Source: Mycobacterium sp. 1164966.3
GTDB lineage: Bacteria; Actinomycetota; Actinomycetes; Mycobacteriales; Mycobacteriaceae
Direction: 5' to 3'
Assembly (NCBI RefSeq): GCF_001665395.1
Contig: NZ_LZSG01000050.1
Location: forward strand, 1 to 64,000
Length of the DNA stretch: 64,000 bases
Below, in pieces: positions 63,990-64,000 of this stretch (within the stretch, counting starts at the first letter, position 1; every line of letters starts with the position of its first letter). Both the position numbers and the translations under genes were made by a program. The notes beneath the pieces were generated by a model, which had not been told where the DNA came from, made no database searches, and saw only the letters and a program-made list of their open reading frames with translations.

Positions 63990-64000
63990 CGGTGCGCGGC

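Overview
The window is high-GC actinobacterial DNA and almost certainly comes from a non-tuberculous Mycobacterium. The reasons are the MmpS/MmpL pair, an MPT63-like secreted protein, mycobacterial OctT and GpgP homologues, F420-type flavin proteins, and a gene order that follows the Mycobacterium tuberculosis block Rv2442c to Rv2388c in reverse orientation. The synteny statement rests on remembered gene order and was not computed. Several M. tuberculosis genes of that block are missing (dctA, the PE25/PPE41-ahpCD block, eis, lppR, rpfD), and lineage-specific genes occupy some of the same places. I see no rRNA, tRNA, CRISPR array, phage or insertion sequence.

Layout. 1-2.0 kb: two small secreted proteins, separated by about 970 bases with no convincing gene. 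2.1-5.4 kb: rplU-rpmA-obg-proB. 5.4-13 kb: a 57-aa protein behind a strong hairpin, a TetR/P450 divergent pair around a palindrome, an NAD-related group (sirtuin, cysteine hydrolase, nadE), rbsK and a RibD-like reductase. 13-17.4 kb: an MPT63 homologue, then a receptor-type nucleotide cyclase broken by a one-base frameshift and overlapping a MscS-type channel with a cyclic-nucleotide-binding-like tail. 17.4-25.5 kb: proA, a MoxR/vWA pair, an alpha/beta hydrolase, and nadD-rsfS-gpgP-octT-degV. 25.4-31 kb: HxlR regulator and Ddn-like protein around a palindrome, MmpL/MmpS, a DapB-like dehydrogenase. 31-36.7 kb: FHA-cyclase, cNMP-binding patatin, PPOX protein and two acyl-CoA dehydrogenases.

36.8-42.8 kb: comEA-comEC, a VapBC-type toxin-antitoxin pair, a VOC protein and a TfdA-like dioxygenase, then holA and rpsT. 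43-47 kb: a tightly coupled operon of ATP-grasp, alpha-E and transglutaminase proteins plus a membrane protein. 47-54.6 kb: rnz-like hydrolase, CBS protein, an inverted array of 20-bp repeats, a PemK-like protein, lepA, a GH15 trehalase-like enzyme and a flavin monooxygenase. 54.7-64 kb: two tiny membrane proteins, the sulfate importer subI-cysT-cysW-cysA, the sirA-cysH-chelatase operon and hemW.

How parts work together. The last 9 kb is a sulfur-assimilation unit: sulfate import, APS reduction, sulfite reduction and siroheme supply. Both of its operons are preceded, about 115 bases upstream, by a very short reading frame that ends in clustered cysteines (CDLHCCR and CSCCC), the signature of cysteine-responsive leader peptides. 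A second theme is cyclic nucleotides: two nucleotide-cyclase-domain proteins each lie next to a protein with a cyclic-nucleotide-binding-like domain. A third is NAD: nadE, nadD, a sirtuin and an isochorismatase-fold hydrolase.
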